Of a stretch of 55,799 nt of DNA, positions 26,719 through 34,800 are shown in pieces. The notes under the pieces were generated by a model, which saw nothing but the letters and a program-made list of their open reading frames with translations, had not been told where the DNA came from and made no database searches. The position numbers were made by a program, and so were the translations under genes. The stretch is taken from positions 1-55,799 of the forward strand of contig CAKTOK010000008.1 of the NCBI GenBank assembly GCA_934589835.1, in the 5' to 3' direction. The stretch comes from an uncultured Oscillospiraceae bacterium (GTDB lineage: Bacteria > Bacillota > Clostridia > Oscillospirales > Oscillospiraceae). How positions within the stretch are numbered: position 1 is the stretch's first letter; the number at the start of each line of letters is the position of its first letter.

Positions 26719-28785
26719 TTACGCTGCCGCAGAAGCGCTGCCGCGCTTGTTGGACAGGTATTGGTAAACCACGATGGCACCCACCAGCACAAGACCCGCC
26801 AGATCCGTGACGGTGCCCGGGATCATCATGCCAAGGCCTCCCGCCACCAGCAGGATCCGCAGCGGCCACGCGACCTTCCTGTACAGGTGGCCGTTCAGCG
26901 CCGCCGCGATGCCGAAGATGCCCAGCAGAGCGCTGACGCAGATCTGCACCACCTCCCACCAGCCGGTAATGTTCTCAAAGAGCAGCGCCGGGCTGTACGC
27001 GAAGATGTAGGGCACGATAAAGGCCGCGATGGCCAGCTTTGTGGCGTTCAGGCCCGTTTTCATGGGGTCGGACTTGGCGATGGCCGAGCCGGCGTAGGCC
27101 GCCAGCGCCACGGGAGGCGTGATGTCAGCCACGATGCCGAAGTAAAACACGAAAAAGTGCGCCGCCACCACAGGGAAGTTCAGCTGGATCAGGATAGGCG
27201 CGCAGGTGGAGGCCATGATGCAGTAGTTGGCGGTGGTGGGCACGCCCATGCCCAGCACGATGCAGCACAGCATGGTCAGCACCAGACCGATGATGGTGGC
27301 GTTGCCCGCCAGCCGCACGATGGCGTTGATGAGGATGGAGGCAAGACCGGTGACGGTGATGCAGCCGGCGATGACGCCCGCCATGCTGCAGGCCACAGCT
27401 ACGGTGATAGCGCCGCGGGATCCCGCCTCCAGAGACTCCACCGCGGAGAAGAAGGAGCGCTTACCGGCGGCGCCCAGCGCCTTGCCGGCGGACTGGGGCG
27501 CGTTCTCCTCGTCGCCGCGCTTGCTCTGCAGGAAGAAGTTGACGAAACCCACGGCGATGGCCGCCAGAATGGAGTAGGCCGCCGAGTGGGACATGGTCTT
27601 GCTGCCGGAGGACACCAGCCACACCAGCAGGATCAGCGGGATAATGAGGTAGCAGTCACGGGCCAGCACCTTCCACTTGGGCAGCTCCTCACGGGGCACG
27701 CCCTTCAGGCCCAGCTTCTTGGCCTCCAGATGGACGGCGATAAAGATGCCGGTGAAGTACAGAATGGCGGGCAGGATGGCCTTCACTGCCACCTGTGCAT
27801 AGGGCAGCTTCATGTATTCCGCCATCAGGAACGCGGCCGCGCCCATGATGGGCGGCATGATCTGGCCGCCGGTAGAGGCCGCAGCCTCCACGGCGCCGGC
27901 GAATTCCGGCTTGTAGCCGGTTTTCTTCATCATGGGAATGGTAAAGGAGCCGGTGGTCACGGTGTTGCCCACAGAGGAGCCGGACACCATGCCGCACAGC
28001 GCGGAGCTGATGACGGCCACCTTGGCCGGACCGCCGCTGGACCAGCCGGCCAGCCGGTTGGCAAAGCTGATGAAGAAATTGGCAATCCCCGTGCGCTCCA
28101 GAAACGCGCCGAAGATGATAAACAGCACGATGTAGGTGTAGCAGACGCTGATGGGCGTGCCGATGACGCCGGAGGTCGTATAGAACAGCTTGTAGATAAT
28201 GGTCTTCAGCGCGTCATACAGCGTGGCGCCGTTGACGGCGCCGGCGTAGCTCAGCTGGTTGATGAACGCGTACACGATCAGCGCGCCGGCCACGCACAGG
28301 ATGGGCACGCCCACACAGCGGCGGCACAGCTCCATCAGGACCAGAATGCCGACAACACCGATGATGACGTGGACCGGCTCGATGCGGGTGGACAGGCGCA
28401 CCAGCGTCATGGCGTTCAGTGCGAAGTAGAAGAAGCAGCCCGCGCCCACCAGCATCAGCACGATATCGTACCACGGCAGGTAGTTCACCCGCACATGATG
28501 CTTGTTGGCAGGGTAGGTCAGGAAGCCGATGATGACGATGCAGCCCACGAACAGGGTGAGCCGGATCTCCGGCATATCCTTGGAAAACAGGGTCATGGCG
28601 ATGCAGAACAGGCCGAAGGCCGCCATCAGGATACGGATGATGCGCTGCGGCGTGCCCTCCCACATGCGGGTGGCGGATTCGCGGTCATACTTCCGCATCA
28701 CCGCGTCCAGATCCGGAGACTCCTCGGCAGCCGGCTCCGCGCCCGCCGCCGGACGGGTATCCGGCTTTTTCTTGTCCAAACTCAT
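26719..28785 (-). CDS. TRAP transporter permease, fused small and large subunits (TAXI type)
   Basis: A 688-residue membrane protein combining the small four-helix and the large twelve-helix TRAP subunits, as is usual for TAXI-type systems. The soluble N-terminus (about 1-60) is followed by the small-subunit helices (about 60-190) and the DctM-like part (PILCVAGALIVYAF onward), with the family blocks SGSSVGNTVTTGSFTIPMMK, GGQIMPPIMGAAAFLMAEY and GMGVPTTANYCIMA. It uses an ion gradient to import an organic anion delivered by the TAXI receptor encoded upstream (28877-29881). ATG 28783-28785 follows GGAGAG. The substrate is unknown. Confidence 0.93.
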   Translation of the reverse strand: MSLDKKKPDTRPAAGAEPAAEESPDLDAVMRKYDRESATRMWEGTPQRIIRILMAAFGLFCIAMTLFSKDMPEIRLTLFVGCIVIIGFLTYPANKHHVRVNYLPWYDIVLMLVGAGCFFYFALNAMTLVRLSTRIEPVHVIIGVVGILVLMELCRRCVGVPILCVAGALIVYAFINQLSYAGAVNGATLYDALKTIIYKLFYTTSGVIGTPISVCYTYIVLFIIFGAFLERTGIANFFISFANRLAGWSSGGPAKVAVISSALCGMVSGSSVGNTVTTGSFTIPMMKKTGYKPEFAGAVEAAASTGGQIMPPIMGAAAFLMAEYMKLPYAQVAVKAILPAILYFTGIFIAVHLEAKKLGLKGVPREELPKWKVLARDCYLIIPLILLVWLVSSGSKTMSHSAAYSILAAIAVGFVNFFLQSKRGDEENAPQSAGKALGAAGKRSFFSAVESLEAGSRGAITVAVACSMAGVIAGCITVTGLASILINAIVRLAGNATIIGLVLTMLCCIVLGMGVPTTANYCIMASTCAPILIQLNFPVVAAHFFVFYFGIVADITPPVALAAYAGSAIAKSDPMKTGLNATKLAIAAFIVPYIFAYSPALLFENITGWWEVVQICVSALLGIFGIAAALNGHLYRKVAWPLRILLVAGGLGMMIPGTVTDLAGLVLVGAIVVYQYLSNKRGSASAAA

Positions 28786-28820
28786 AGTCTTTCTCTCCAA
28801 ATTTTTCAGAATAAGGCGAG

Positions 28821-28848
28821 GGCTACGGCGGGGAGCCCCGCCGCAGCC
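28821..28848 (-). promoter_or_regulatory. Stem-loop between receptor and permease genes
   Basis: GGCT plus CGGCGGG pairs with CCCGCCG plus AGCC, with one mismatch and no T-run. Such hairpins commonly protect or limit messages so that the binding protein exceeds the permease. Confidence 0.5.
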
Positions 28849-28876
28849 TCGAAAAGCGTCAAATCTGCGTTAAGGA

Positions 28877-29881
28877 TCAGTCGCCGAAGTAAACGTCCTT
28901 GGCGATGACGGTCTTGGTGTAATAGTCGGAGGTCTCCAGCAGCTTGGCAATGTGCTCGTCGTCCAGACTCACCAGATAGGTGTCCTTGGTGGTGGCCAGG
29001 TCGGTCACGGCCACGGTGGGGGCGCCGGCCACAATGAAGGCGGCGTCGATCTGACCGTTCTTCAGGGCGTCGGCGCTGTCGCCGAAGGACTGGTAGGTGG
29101 GCTTGATGTCCGCCTCAGTCAGGCCATACGCGCCCAGCACATCCACAGCGTTGAAGTACACGCCGGAGCCGGGAGCGCCGATGGACACGGACTTGCCCGC
29201 CAGATCCGCCACAGTCTTGATGGCGGGGTTGGTGGTGACGATCTGCACCTGCTCCATGTACAGGGCGGCCACGGTGGAGAAGCCCTCCACCTTCTCGGTG
29301 AACAGGTTGGTGCCGTTATAGGCATAGGCCATCACGTCGGACTGGCAGAAGGCGAAGTCGGCGGTGCCGTCCACCAGCTCCTGCACGTTGGCCTGAGAGC
29401 CGTTGCCCACCAGACCCACCACCTGCACGCCCGCGTTGTTGGACGCGTGCTGGGCGATGACGGAGCCGAAGGCATAGTAGGTGCCGGACTCGCCGCCGGT
29501 GACGAACCGCAGGTTGCGGGAAGCGCCGGTGCCTGCGCCGTCCTTCACGGACGCCACGGTGAAGCCCTTCTCAGCGAAGTACTTGGCCGCGCCGGGATGA
29601 TAGGGCACGGAGGTGATGGACGCGCCGTACTCCAGGCTCAGCTCGCCGTACTTGGCGTGGCTGCTCACCAGATCGGCGGCGTTGTCGAAGATGTCGGCCA
29701 CGAAGTTGTAGACGTCCTCCTCGGCCACATCGTCACGGGCCAGGATCACCGCGCCCACCGCCACGGTGGTGGTGTCGGTATGCTCGGCCTTGGCCACATC
29801 GCTGTCGCCGCCCTTGTCGCCGCAGGCCGCGAGGCTCAGCGCCATGACCAGCGCCAGCATCAGACTCATCAGTTTTTTCAT
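28877..29881 (-). CDS. TAXI-family TRAP solute receptor lipoprotein, circularly permuted
   Basis: A 334-residue lipoprotein (lipobox LAAC, Cys20) that should capture the substrate for the adjacent permease. All TAXI blocks are present but in the wrong order. Residues about 36-113 (TTVAVGAVILARDDV, then SVPYHPGAAKYFAEKGFTVA) normally form the C-terminus. Residues 123-334 start with NLRFVTGGESGTYYAFGSVI, the normal N-terminus, and end YYTKTVIAKDVYFGD, which normally leads into VAVGA. A Gly/Ala/Thr/Ser linker (114-122) joins the pieces. The frame is intact with a normal signal peptide, its own promoter and GGAGAG. It is called a functional permutant, not a pseudogene. Confidence 0.88.
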   Translation of the reverse strand: MKKLMSLMLALVMALSLAACGDKGGDSDVAKAEHTDTTTVAVGAVILARDDVAEEDVYNFVADIFDNAADLVSSHAKYGELSLEYGASITSVPYHPGAAKYFAEKGFTVASVKDGAGTGASRNLRFVTGGESGTYYAFGSVIAQHASNNAGVQVVGLVGNGSQANVQELVDGTADFAFCQSDVMAYAYNGTNLFTEKVEGFSTVAALYMEQVQIVTTNPAIKTVADLAGKSVSIGAPGSGVYFNAVDVLGAYGLTEADIKPTYQSFGDSADALKNGQIDAAFIVAGAPTVAVTDLATTKDTYLVSLDDEHIAKLLETSDYYTKTVIAKDVYFGD

Positions 29882-29938
29882 AGTTGTCCTCTCCTTAAAT
29901 ACGCCCCTCCGATCGAGGGGCTTGATGCTTACTGGGTA

Positions 29939-29967
29939 AGTATAACGCCGCCGTTTCTATTTTGCAA
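29939..29967 (-). promoter_or_regulatory. Promoter of the TAXI TRAP operon
   Basis: TTGCAA (29962-29967) and TATACT (29939-29944) on the minus strand are spaced by 17 bases. A GCCCCTC/GAGGGGC hairpin (29903-29921) lies in the leader. Bases 29968-30190 are AT-rich and show nothing else. Confidence 0.65.
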
Positions 29968-30194
29968 TATCTAAATCGCAAAAAATTCATTTTTATCGAG
30001 AGGTTTTTTACGTCCCTCTATTTGCCGTCGCCGATTCTTGCGTTTGTTTTTATGCATATACGCTGTTTTGATGCATAATCGTCACAATATACGCTTTCGC
30101 CAGCTAAAGCAGTAGAATCCCATGCAGTCTGCCACCGCTTCAAAAATGCATGAAAATTTTCTTTACCCTGCAAATTCAGCTTGTAAAATGCAAG

Positions 30195-30230
30195 AAAAGA
30201 GCCGCCGCGCAGAAGCGCGGCAGCTCTTTT
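30195..30230 (-). terminator. Terminator of thrS
   Basis: AAAAGAGC.GCCGCGC pairs with GCGCGGC.GCTCTTTT around AGAA (one C/A mismatch), 55 bases after the thrS stop. Confidence 0.8.
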
Positions 30231-30284
30231 CTCTTGAAGGGACGCGCAGGGGCTGTCCTCCGGAGCGGGACCTCGCGGGAGGCC

Positions 30285-32078
30285 TTACCGGCGGGCCTTG
30301 CTGTCCACCACGTCACGCAGCAGCTTGCCGAAATCCGCCAGCGGCATGGCGCCCAGATCCTCGCCGGTACGGGTGCGGACAGAGACGGTGCCCGCCTCCA
30401 TGTCGCGGTCGCCCACCACCAGCATATAGGGGATCTTCTCCAGCGTGGCCTCGCGGATCTTCTTGCCTACCTTCTCGTTGCGGCTGTCCACCTCCACGCG
30501 GAAGCCCTGCTTACGCAGCTCCGCGGCCTGCTGGGCGCAGTAGTCGGCGGCGCGGTCGGTAATGGGCAGGAAGCGCACCTGCTCCGGCATCATCCACGTG
30601 GGCAGCGCACCGGCGTACTCCTCGATGAGGTAGGCCAGCGTCCGCTCATAGCAGCCCAGAGACGTGCGGTGGATGATATAGGGCAGGGCCTTGTTGCCGT
30701 TCTCATCGATATAGTACATTCCGAAGCGCTCGGCCAGCAGCATATCGATCTGGATGGTGACCAGCGTATCCTCCTTGCCGTACACGTTCTTGTACTGGAT
30801 ATCCAGCTTGGGACCGTAGAATGCAGCCTCGTCGATGCCCACGGTGTACTCCACGTCCAGATCCTTCAGGATGCGCTCCATGACGGACTGGGCATGGTCC
30901 CACTGCTCCTTGGTGCCCTCGTACTTGTTGTTGGGATTGGCGGGGTCCCACTGGGAGAAGCGGAACGTACACTTGTCCAGCAGGCCCACGGTGCCCAGGC
31001 AGTACTTGGCCAGATCCAGACAGCCCTTGAACTCCTCCTCCAGCTGGTCGGGACGCAGCACCAGATGGCCCTCGGAAATGGTGAACTGGCGGACACGGAT
31101 GAGGCCGTGCATCTCGCCGGAATCCTCGTTGCGGAACAGCGTGGATGTCTCGCCCAGACGCATGGGCAGGTCGCGGTAGCTGCGGCCGCGGTTCAGATAG
31201 ACCTGATACTGGAACGGGCAGGTCATGGGCCGCAGCGCGAAGCACTCCTTCGTCTCGTCCGCCGGGTCGCCCAGAATGAACATACCATCCAGATAGTGGT
31301 CCCAGTGACCGGAGATCTTGTACAGCTCGCGCTTGGCCATCAGGGGTGTCTTGGTCAGCAGATAGCCGCGCTGCTGCTCGGTGTCCTCCACCCAGCGCTG
31401 CAGCAGCTGGATGACCCGGGCGCCCTTGGGCAGCAGGATCGGCAGGCCCTGCCCCACGTAGTCCACGGTGGTGAAATACTCCAGCTCGCGGCCCAGCTTG
31501 TTGTGGTCGCGCTTCACGGCCTCCTCGCGCTCCTTCAGATAGACCTCCAGCTCCTCCTTGTTGGGGAAGGCCACGCCGTAGATACGCTGGAGCTGCTTGC
31601 GGCTGGAATCGCCCCGCCAGTAGGCGGCGTTGCAGGCGGTGAGCTTGAGGCCGCTGCCCTTGATGCGGCCGGTGGAGTCCACATGGGGGCCGGCGCACAG
31701 ATCCACGAACTCGCCCTGCTTGTAGAAGGAGATGTGGGCATCCTCCGGCAGATCGTTGATCAGCTCCACCTTGTAGGGCTCCTCTTTCTCCTCCATGAAC
31801 CGGATGGCCTCGGCGCGGGGCAGCTCAAAGCGCTCCAGCTTCAGCTTCTCCTTGCAGATCCTCCGCATCTCCGCCTCGATCTCCGTCAGGTGATCGGGGG
31901 TGAAGGCAAAGGGCGCGTCCAGATCGTAGTAAAAGCCGTTGTCGATGCTGGGGCCGATGGCCAGCTTCACCTCCGGCCACAGGCGCTTCACCGCCTGCGC
32001 CAGAATGTGGGAGCAGGTATGCCAGTACGTCTTGCGGTACTGCTCGTTTTCAAACGTGTAGATGTTTTCCTCGCTCAT
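30285..32078 (-). CDS. thrS: Threonine--tRNA ligase lacking the N-terminal TGS domain
   Basis: A 597-residue class II synthetase that charges tRNA-Thr. The editing domain keeps H20-x3-H24 (HTCSH) and C128/H132 (LCAGPHVDS), equivalent to E. coli H73, H77, C182 and H186. The catalytic core shows CFALRPMTCPFQYQVY, RLGETSTLFRNEDSGEMHGL, RVRQFTISEGHL and GCYERTLAYLIEEYAG. The C-terminal anticodon domain is complete. The offset of about 54 residues means that the usual TGS domain is absent. ATG 32076-32078 follows AAGGAGGA, and the upstream in-frame codons lie in the T-box terminator, so the short form is the real start. Controlled by the T-box upstream. Confidence 0.95.
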   Translation of the reverse strand: MSEENIYTFENEQYRKTYWHTCSHILAQAVKRLWPEVKLAIGPSIDNGFYYDLDAPFAFTPDHLTEIEAEMRRICKEKLKLERFELPRAEAIRFMEEKEEPYKVELINDLPEDAHISFYKQGEFVDLCAGPHVDSTGRIKGSGLKLTACNAAYWRGDSSRKQLQRIYGVAFPNKEELEVYLKEREEAVKRDHNKLGRELEYFTTVDYVGQGLPILLPKGARVIQLLQRWVEDTEQQRGYLLTKTPLMAKRELYKISGHWDHYLDGMFILGDPADETKECFALRPMTCPFQYQVYLNRGRSYRDLPMRLGETSTLFRNEDSGEMHGLIRVRQFTISEGHLVLRPDQLEEEFKGCLDLAKYCLGTVGLLDKCTFRFSQWDPANPNNKYEGTKEQWDHAQSVMERILKDLDVEYTVGIDEAAFYGPKLDIQYKNVYGKEDTLVTIQIDMLLAERFGMYYIDENGNKALPYIIHRTSLGCYERTLAYLIEEYAGALPTWMMPEQVRFLPITDRAADYCAQQAAELRKQGFRVEVDSRNEKVGKKIREATLEKIPYMLVVGDRDMEAGTVSVRTRTGEDLGAMPLADFGKLLRDVVDSKARR

Positions 32079-32103
32079 GGTACAGTCCTCCTTGTTTTGG
32101 GGG

Positions 32104-32476
32104 CGGGTATAAAAATAACCCCACCCCTGATGTGTTTCAGGGGTGAGGTAAATGACTTTACTCCACGGTTCCACCCTGCTTACGGCACGCACAGCGTTTT
32201 TCATATCGCTGCGGATGGCGAGACATCTTTCGTCGAGACAAGGCGCAGGAGCGCAGGAATACGGTCTGTATTTCAAGCTCCTGCAACACAGTATCGGCGG
32301 AAGAGGTCCGGCATACGCCGTCGCTCGTGTCCTCTGTAACGGGAGGACCCGTCCCGCTCATCGCAGGCCGCTCGGGAGTGGTACAGGCCGCGCCGTCAGG
32401 CGGGACGCTCACAGCCCTCGGCGTCCCTCTCTGCTGCCGTTGGCAGCGGCTTCTTCTCCGTCATCGCTTTTGGATG
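32104..32476 (-). promoter_or_regulatory. T-box riboswitch of thrS (tRNA-Thr sensing)
   Basis: The conserved T-box AGGGTGGAACCGTG is at 32164-32177 on the minus strand. It is followed by the intrinsic terminator (stem 32119-32148, then a T-rich run to 32108) just ahead of thrS. The long stem I region upstream contains ACC followed by A (minus strand, 32382 down to 32380) as the likely Thr specifier codon. Uncharged tRNA-Thr should stabilise the antiterminator and switch thrS on. Confidence 0.92.
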
Positions 32477-32482
32477 GTGAAC

Positions 32483-32511
32483 AGTATAAACCGCTTTTCG
32501 CGGTTTGTCAA
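32483..32511 (-). promoter_or_regulatory. Consensus promoter of the thrS T-box transcript
   Basis: A perfect TTGACA (32506-32511) and TATACT (32483-32488) are spaced by 17 bases. The whole spacer (32489-32505) is an inverted repeat, AACCGC-GAAAA-GCGGTT. Confidence 0.8.
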
Positions 32512-32557
32512 TGCTCCCGTGCCGGCATTTTCCCGCAGCTGCACGGCGCCGCCGGTT

Positions 32558-33199
32558 TTATTGCAGCACGGCCAGCAGCTCCGCCGCCGTATCCACAATG
32601 GTCTCCGCGCCGGCCTCTGCCAGCGCCTGACGGCCTCGGAAGCCCCAGCTCACCGCCGCCAGCGGCAAACCCGCGTTCCGCGCCGTGGCCACGTCCACCT
32701 CGCTGTCGCCCACATAAGCAGCGGCTCCGCCGTCCACGCCCAGCGTCGCCAGCGCACGGTACACCAGCTCCGGCGACGGCTTGGGCGGCACATCGTCCCG
32801 CTGGCCGAAGGCGGGCAGCCCCGGGAAGAACCGCTCCGCCAGCGCTTTGGTGGTGGCGTCCGGCTTGTTGGACACCACCGCCGTCTTCACCCCCGCGGCC
32901 CGCAGCGTCTCCAGCACCGCGGGGATACCGGCGTAGGGCGCGGTCTCCACGCAGTTGTGGGCCTGATACCACGCGCGGTACTCCGCCAGCACCGTCTCAA
33001 AGGCCGCGCCGGTGATCTCCGGCGGCACGGCCCGCTCCATGAGCCGCCGCGCGCCGTTGCCCACGAAGGCCCGCACCTCCTCGGTGGTACGGCAGGGCCA
33101 GCCGTGAGCGGACAGGATGTGGTTCACCGCGCTGACCATATCCGCCAGCGTATCCAGCAGCGTGCCGTCCATATCAAACAGGATCGCTTTGTATTTCAT
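32558..33199 (-). CDS. HAD-family phosphatase, phosphoglycolate phosphatase-like
   Basis: A 213-residue HAD hydrolase. Motif I is FDMDGTLLDT (Asp nucleophile), motif II is VVSNK, the motif III lysine lies in PPKPSPELVY and motif IV is VGDSEVD. A helical C1 cap (about 15-85) makes it Gph/PGP-like, cleaving small phosphate esters such as 2-phosphoglycolate. The start follows GGAAGG. It lies upstream of the thrS promoter on the same strand but is probably a separate unit. Exact substrate unknown. Confidence 0.88.
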   Translation of the reverse strand: MKYKAILFDMDGTLLDTLADMVSAVNHILSAHGWPCRTTEEVRAFVGNGARRLMERAVPPEITGAAFETVLAEYRAWYQAHNCVETAPYAGIPAVLETLRAAGVKTAVVSNKPDATTKALAERFFPGLPAFGQRDDVPPKPSPELVYRALATLGVDGGAAAYVGDSEVDVATARNAGLPLAAVSWGFRGRQALAEAGAETIVDTAAELLAVLQ

Positions 33200-33291
33200 C
33201 GTTCTTTTTCCCTTCCTCAGATGGGGCGGCAGGCCGGACAGGGCCGGTGCAGCGCCCGCCGCCTATCATAGCACGCCGCGCCGCTCATGAC

Positions 33292-33322
33292 AAGAGGGAT
33301 GAGACCTTGTCTCACCCCTCTT
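33292..33322 (-). terminator. Hairpin overlapping the sortase stop codon
   Basis: AAGAGGG.TGAGAC pairs with GTCTCA.CCCTCTT (one A/C mismatch) across the sortase stop. The T-run is poor, so termination strength is uncertain. Confidence 0.5.
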
Positions 33323-34034
33323 CCGGCCGTATGGCCGCCAGCACCACGGTACGGGCGTCTGTGTATGCCGACGAGCAGGTGGACATGGCCAGCACCCGCT
33401 CCGGCGCAGCCCCCTCCTGCCAGCACAGGGCCTCCCCCTCTGCCCACGCCAGCAGCGCCGCGGTGTCCGTCTGCTCCGCGCTGAAAATATGGGGCTCCGA
33501 CGCGGACACCAGCAGGCAGGCAAACACCTCCAGCCGGCAGGCGCCGTCCGGCAGCAGCAGCGTCCCCGCCGTGTGCTCCCGCAGGAACACCCCGTCCTGA
33601 TACTTTTCCAAATCGCCGAACATCTGCCCGCCGACCATGTGGTGGCCGTACAGCAGGCTGTACGGCCCTGCGAAGTCCGGCGTACAGCGGCTGTCCAGAA
33701 AAATACTGCCCGCCAGCGAGAACTGCCCGTACACATCGGTGTTCACATACGTCAGATTGTCCCGCCCCTGCACCACCGGATAGTCCACGCCTGTGCCGTC
33801 CAGCGTCACCCACGCGCACACATCCGGATTCACCGCCCGCAGCGCCGTGAAGGACGGCTCCTCCGCCTCCGGCTTCAGCTCCAGCATGGACACGCGCACC
33901 GTCTCCGCCGCGGCGTACACCTGTCCGTTGTCCCACAGGGCATATCCCGCGTACACCGCCAGCAGCATCAGCAGCAGCGCCGCCAGCGCGCTGGTCAGGC
34001 CGTCCAGAAACCGCAGCGCCCGATAGACCCGCAT
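33312..34034 (-). CDS. srtB: Class B sortase
   Basis: A 240-residue cysteine transpeptidase. The N-terminal membrane helix (about 14-34) is followed by the sortase barrel with DYPVVQGRDN, catalytic H131 (LLYGHHM), C220 (STCSSAYTD) and R228. The first SrtB-type block (VCAWVTLDGTGVDYP) supports class B over class A or C. It acts outside the membrane and joins a sorting-signal protein to the wall or to another subunit. It follows the signal-peptidase-like gene by 16 bases, as one operon. No LPXTG/NPXTN substrate or Cna-B pilin is encoded in this window, so its target lies elsewhere. Confidence 0.92.
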   Translation of the reverse strand: MRVYRALRFLDGLTSALAALLLMLLAVYAGYALWDNGQVYAAAETVRVSMLELKPEAEEPSFTALRAVNPDVCAWVTLDGTGVDYPVVQGRDNLTYVNTDVYGQFSLAGSIFLDSRCTPDFAGPYSLLYGHHMVGGQMFGDLEKYQDGVFLREHTAGTLLLPDGACRLEVFACLLVSASEPHIFSAEQTDTAALLAWAEGEALCWQEGAAPERVLAMSTCSSAYTDARTVVLAAIRPEEG

Positions 34035-34050
34035 GATGTCACCCCCCCCT

Positions 34051-34590
34051 TTACAGGCCGCGGCGGCGCAGGAGGGTGATGACCTTCCCCGCCGCAGCGT
34101 CCTCCGGCACAGGGCCGAAGTGGCGGCTGTCCTCGCCTCGGGTGCGGCTGTCGTTCAGCACGAACAGGCGTCCCTCCGGCACCGTATAGGGGTAGGTCAG
34201 CCCCTCCGCCGGATAGGTGGGATACAGGATCTCGCCGCTGTGCAGCGTCCCGTTGACCCGCAGCTCGCCGCTGTCGTCCAGCGTCACGATATCGCCGCCC
34301 ACGGCGGCTACACGGCCCACCCGCAGCCGCTCCCCCTGCCGGTACAGCACCACATCGTCCTGCGCCCACCGGCGCTGGAGCCGGTAGGCGATCAGCAGAT
34401 CCCCGTCCTTCACCGCCGGAAGCATCTCCTGCCCCTGCGCCCGCGTCACCAGCAGCACCGCCCCCAGCAGCACCGCCAGCGCCGCCGCTGTCGCGCCCAG
34501 CCGCAGCAGCAGCGCCAGCGCCAGATGCCTGTTCCGCTGCCGCACCTCCTCCCGCGTCATCTCCGCCGCGCCGGTCCTCGCCTGTTCCAT
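34051..34590 (-). CDS. Signal peptidase I-like protein with both catalytic residues replaced
   Basis: A 179-residue S26-fold protein with one transmembrane helix (about 24-48). The usual GxSMxPT box reads GQEMLPAV, so the nucleophilic Ser is Glu55. The KRVxGxPGD box reads GRVAAVGGD, so the general-base Lys is Gly92. Other S26 features remain (FVLNDSRTRGEDSRHFG). The protein is therefore predicted inactive as a protease. The same double loss (Ser to Asp, Lys to Gly) is known for SipA of Streptococcus pyogenes, which works with a class B-type sortase in pilus assembly. Here too the neighbour is a class B sortase. ATG 34588-34590 follows GGGGGGA. Confidence 0.85.
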   Translation of the reverse strand: MEQARTGAAEMTREEVRQRNRHLALALLLRLGATAAALAVLLGAVLLVTRAQGQEMLPAVKDGDLLIAYRLQRRWAQDDVVLYRQGERLRVGRVAAVGGDIVTLDDSGELRVNGTLHSGEILYPTYPAEGLTYPYTVPEGRLFVLNDSRTRGEDSRHFGPVPEDAAAGKVITLLRRRGL

Positions 34591-34742
34591 GGCCGTCCCC
34601 CCCTGTCGTTTGCTGCCGCCATAATACCACCGCCGCCCCGCGAAGCGCGGCGCATTCCGTCGGAACGGCATTTTGGCCGCCGTGCGGAAGAAGACGGCTC
34701 CGCCTCTCCTCCGCCGTCTCTCCGTTCTGCCGGTTTTGCACG

Positions 34743-34779
34743 AAAAAGAACGGCGCGGATGCGACCCGCGCCGTTCTTT
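34743..34779 (-). terminator. Terminator of ychF
   Basis: AAAGAACGGCGCGG pairs perfectly with CCGCGCCGTTCTTT, followed on the minus strand by a T-run, just after the ychF stop. Confidence 0.88.
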
Positions 34780-34800
34780 CATACACGATTGATGCACCGC

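Noticed and set aside
28877..29881. The permuted TAXI receptor as two fused gene fragments from a frameshift or a pseudogene
   Set aside because: The frame is continuous, both halves are complete, the signal peptide, promoter and partner gene are intact, and the join has a flexible linker.
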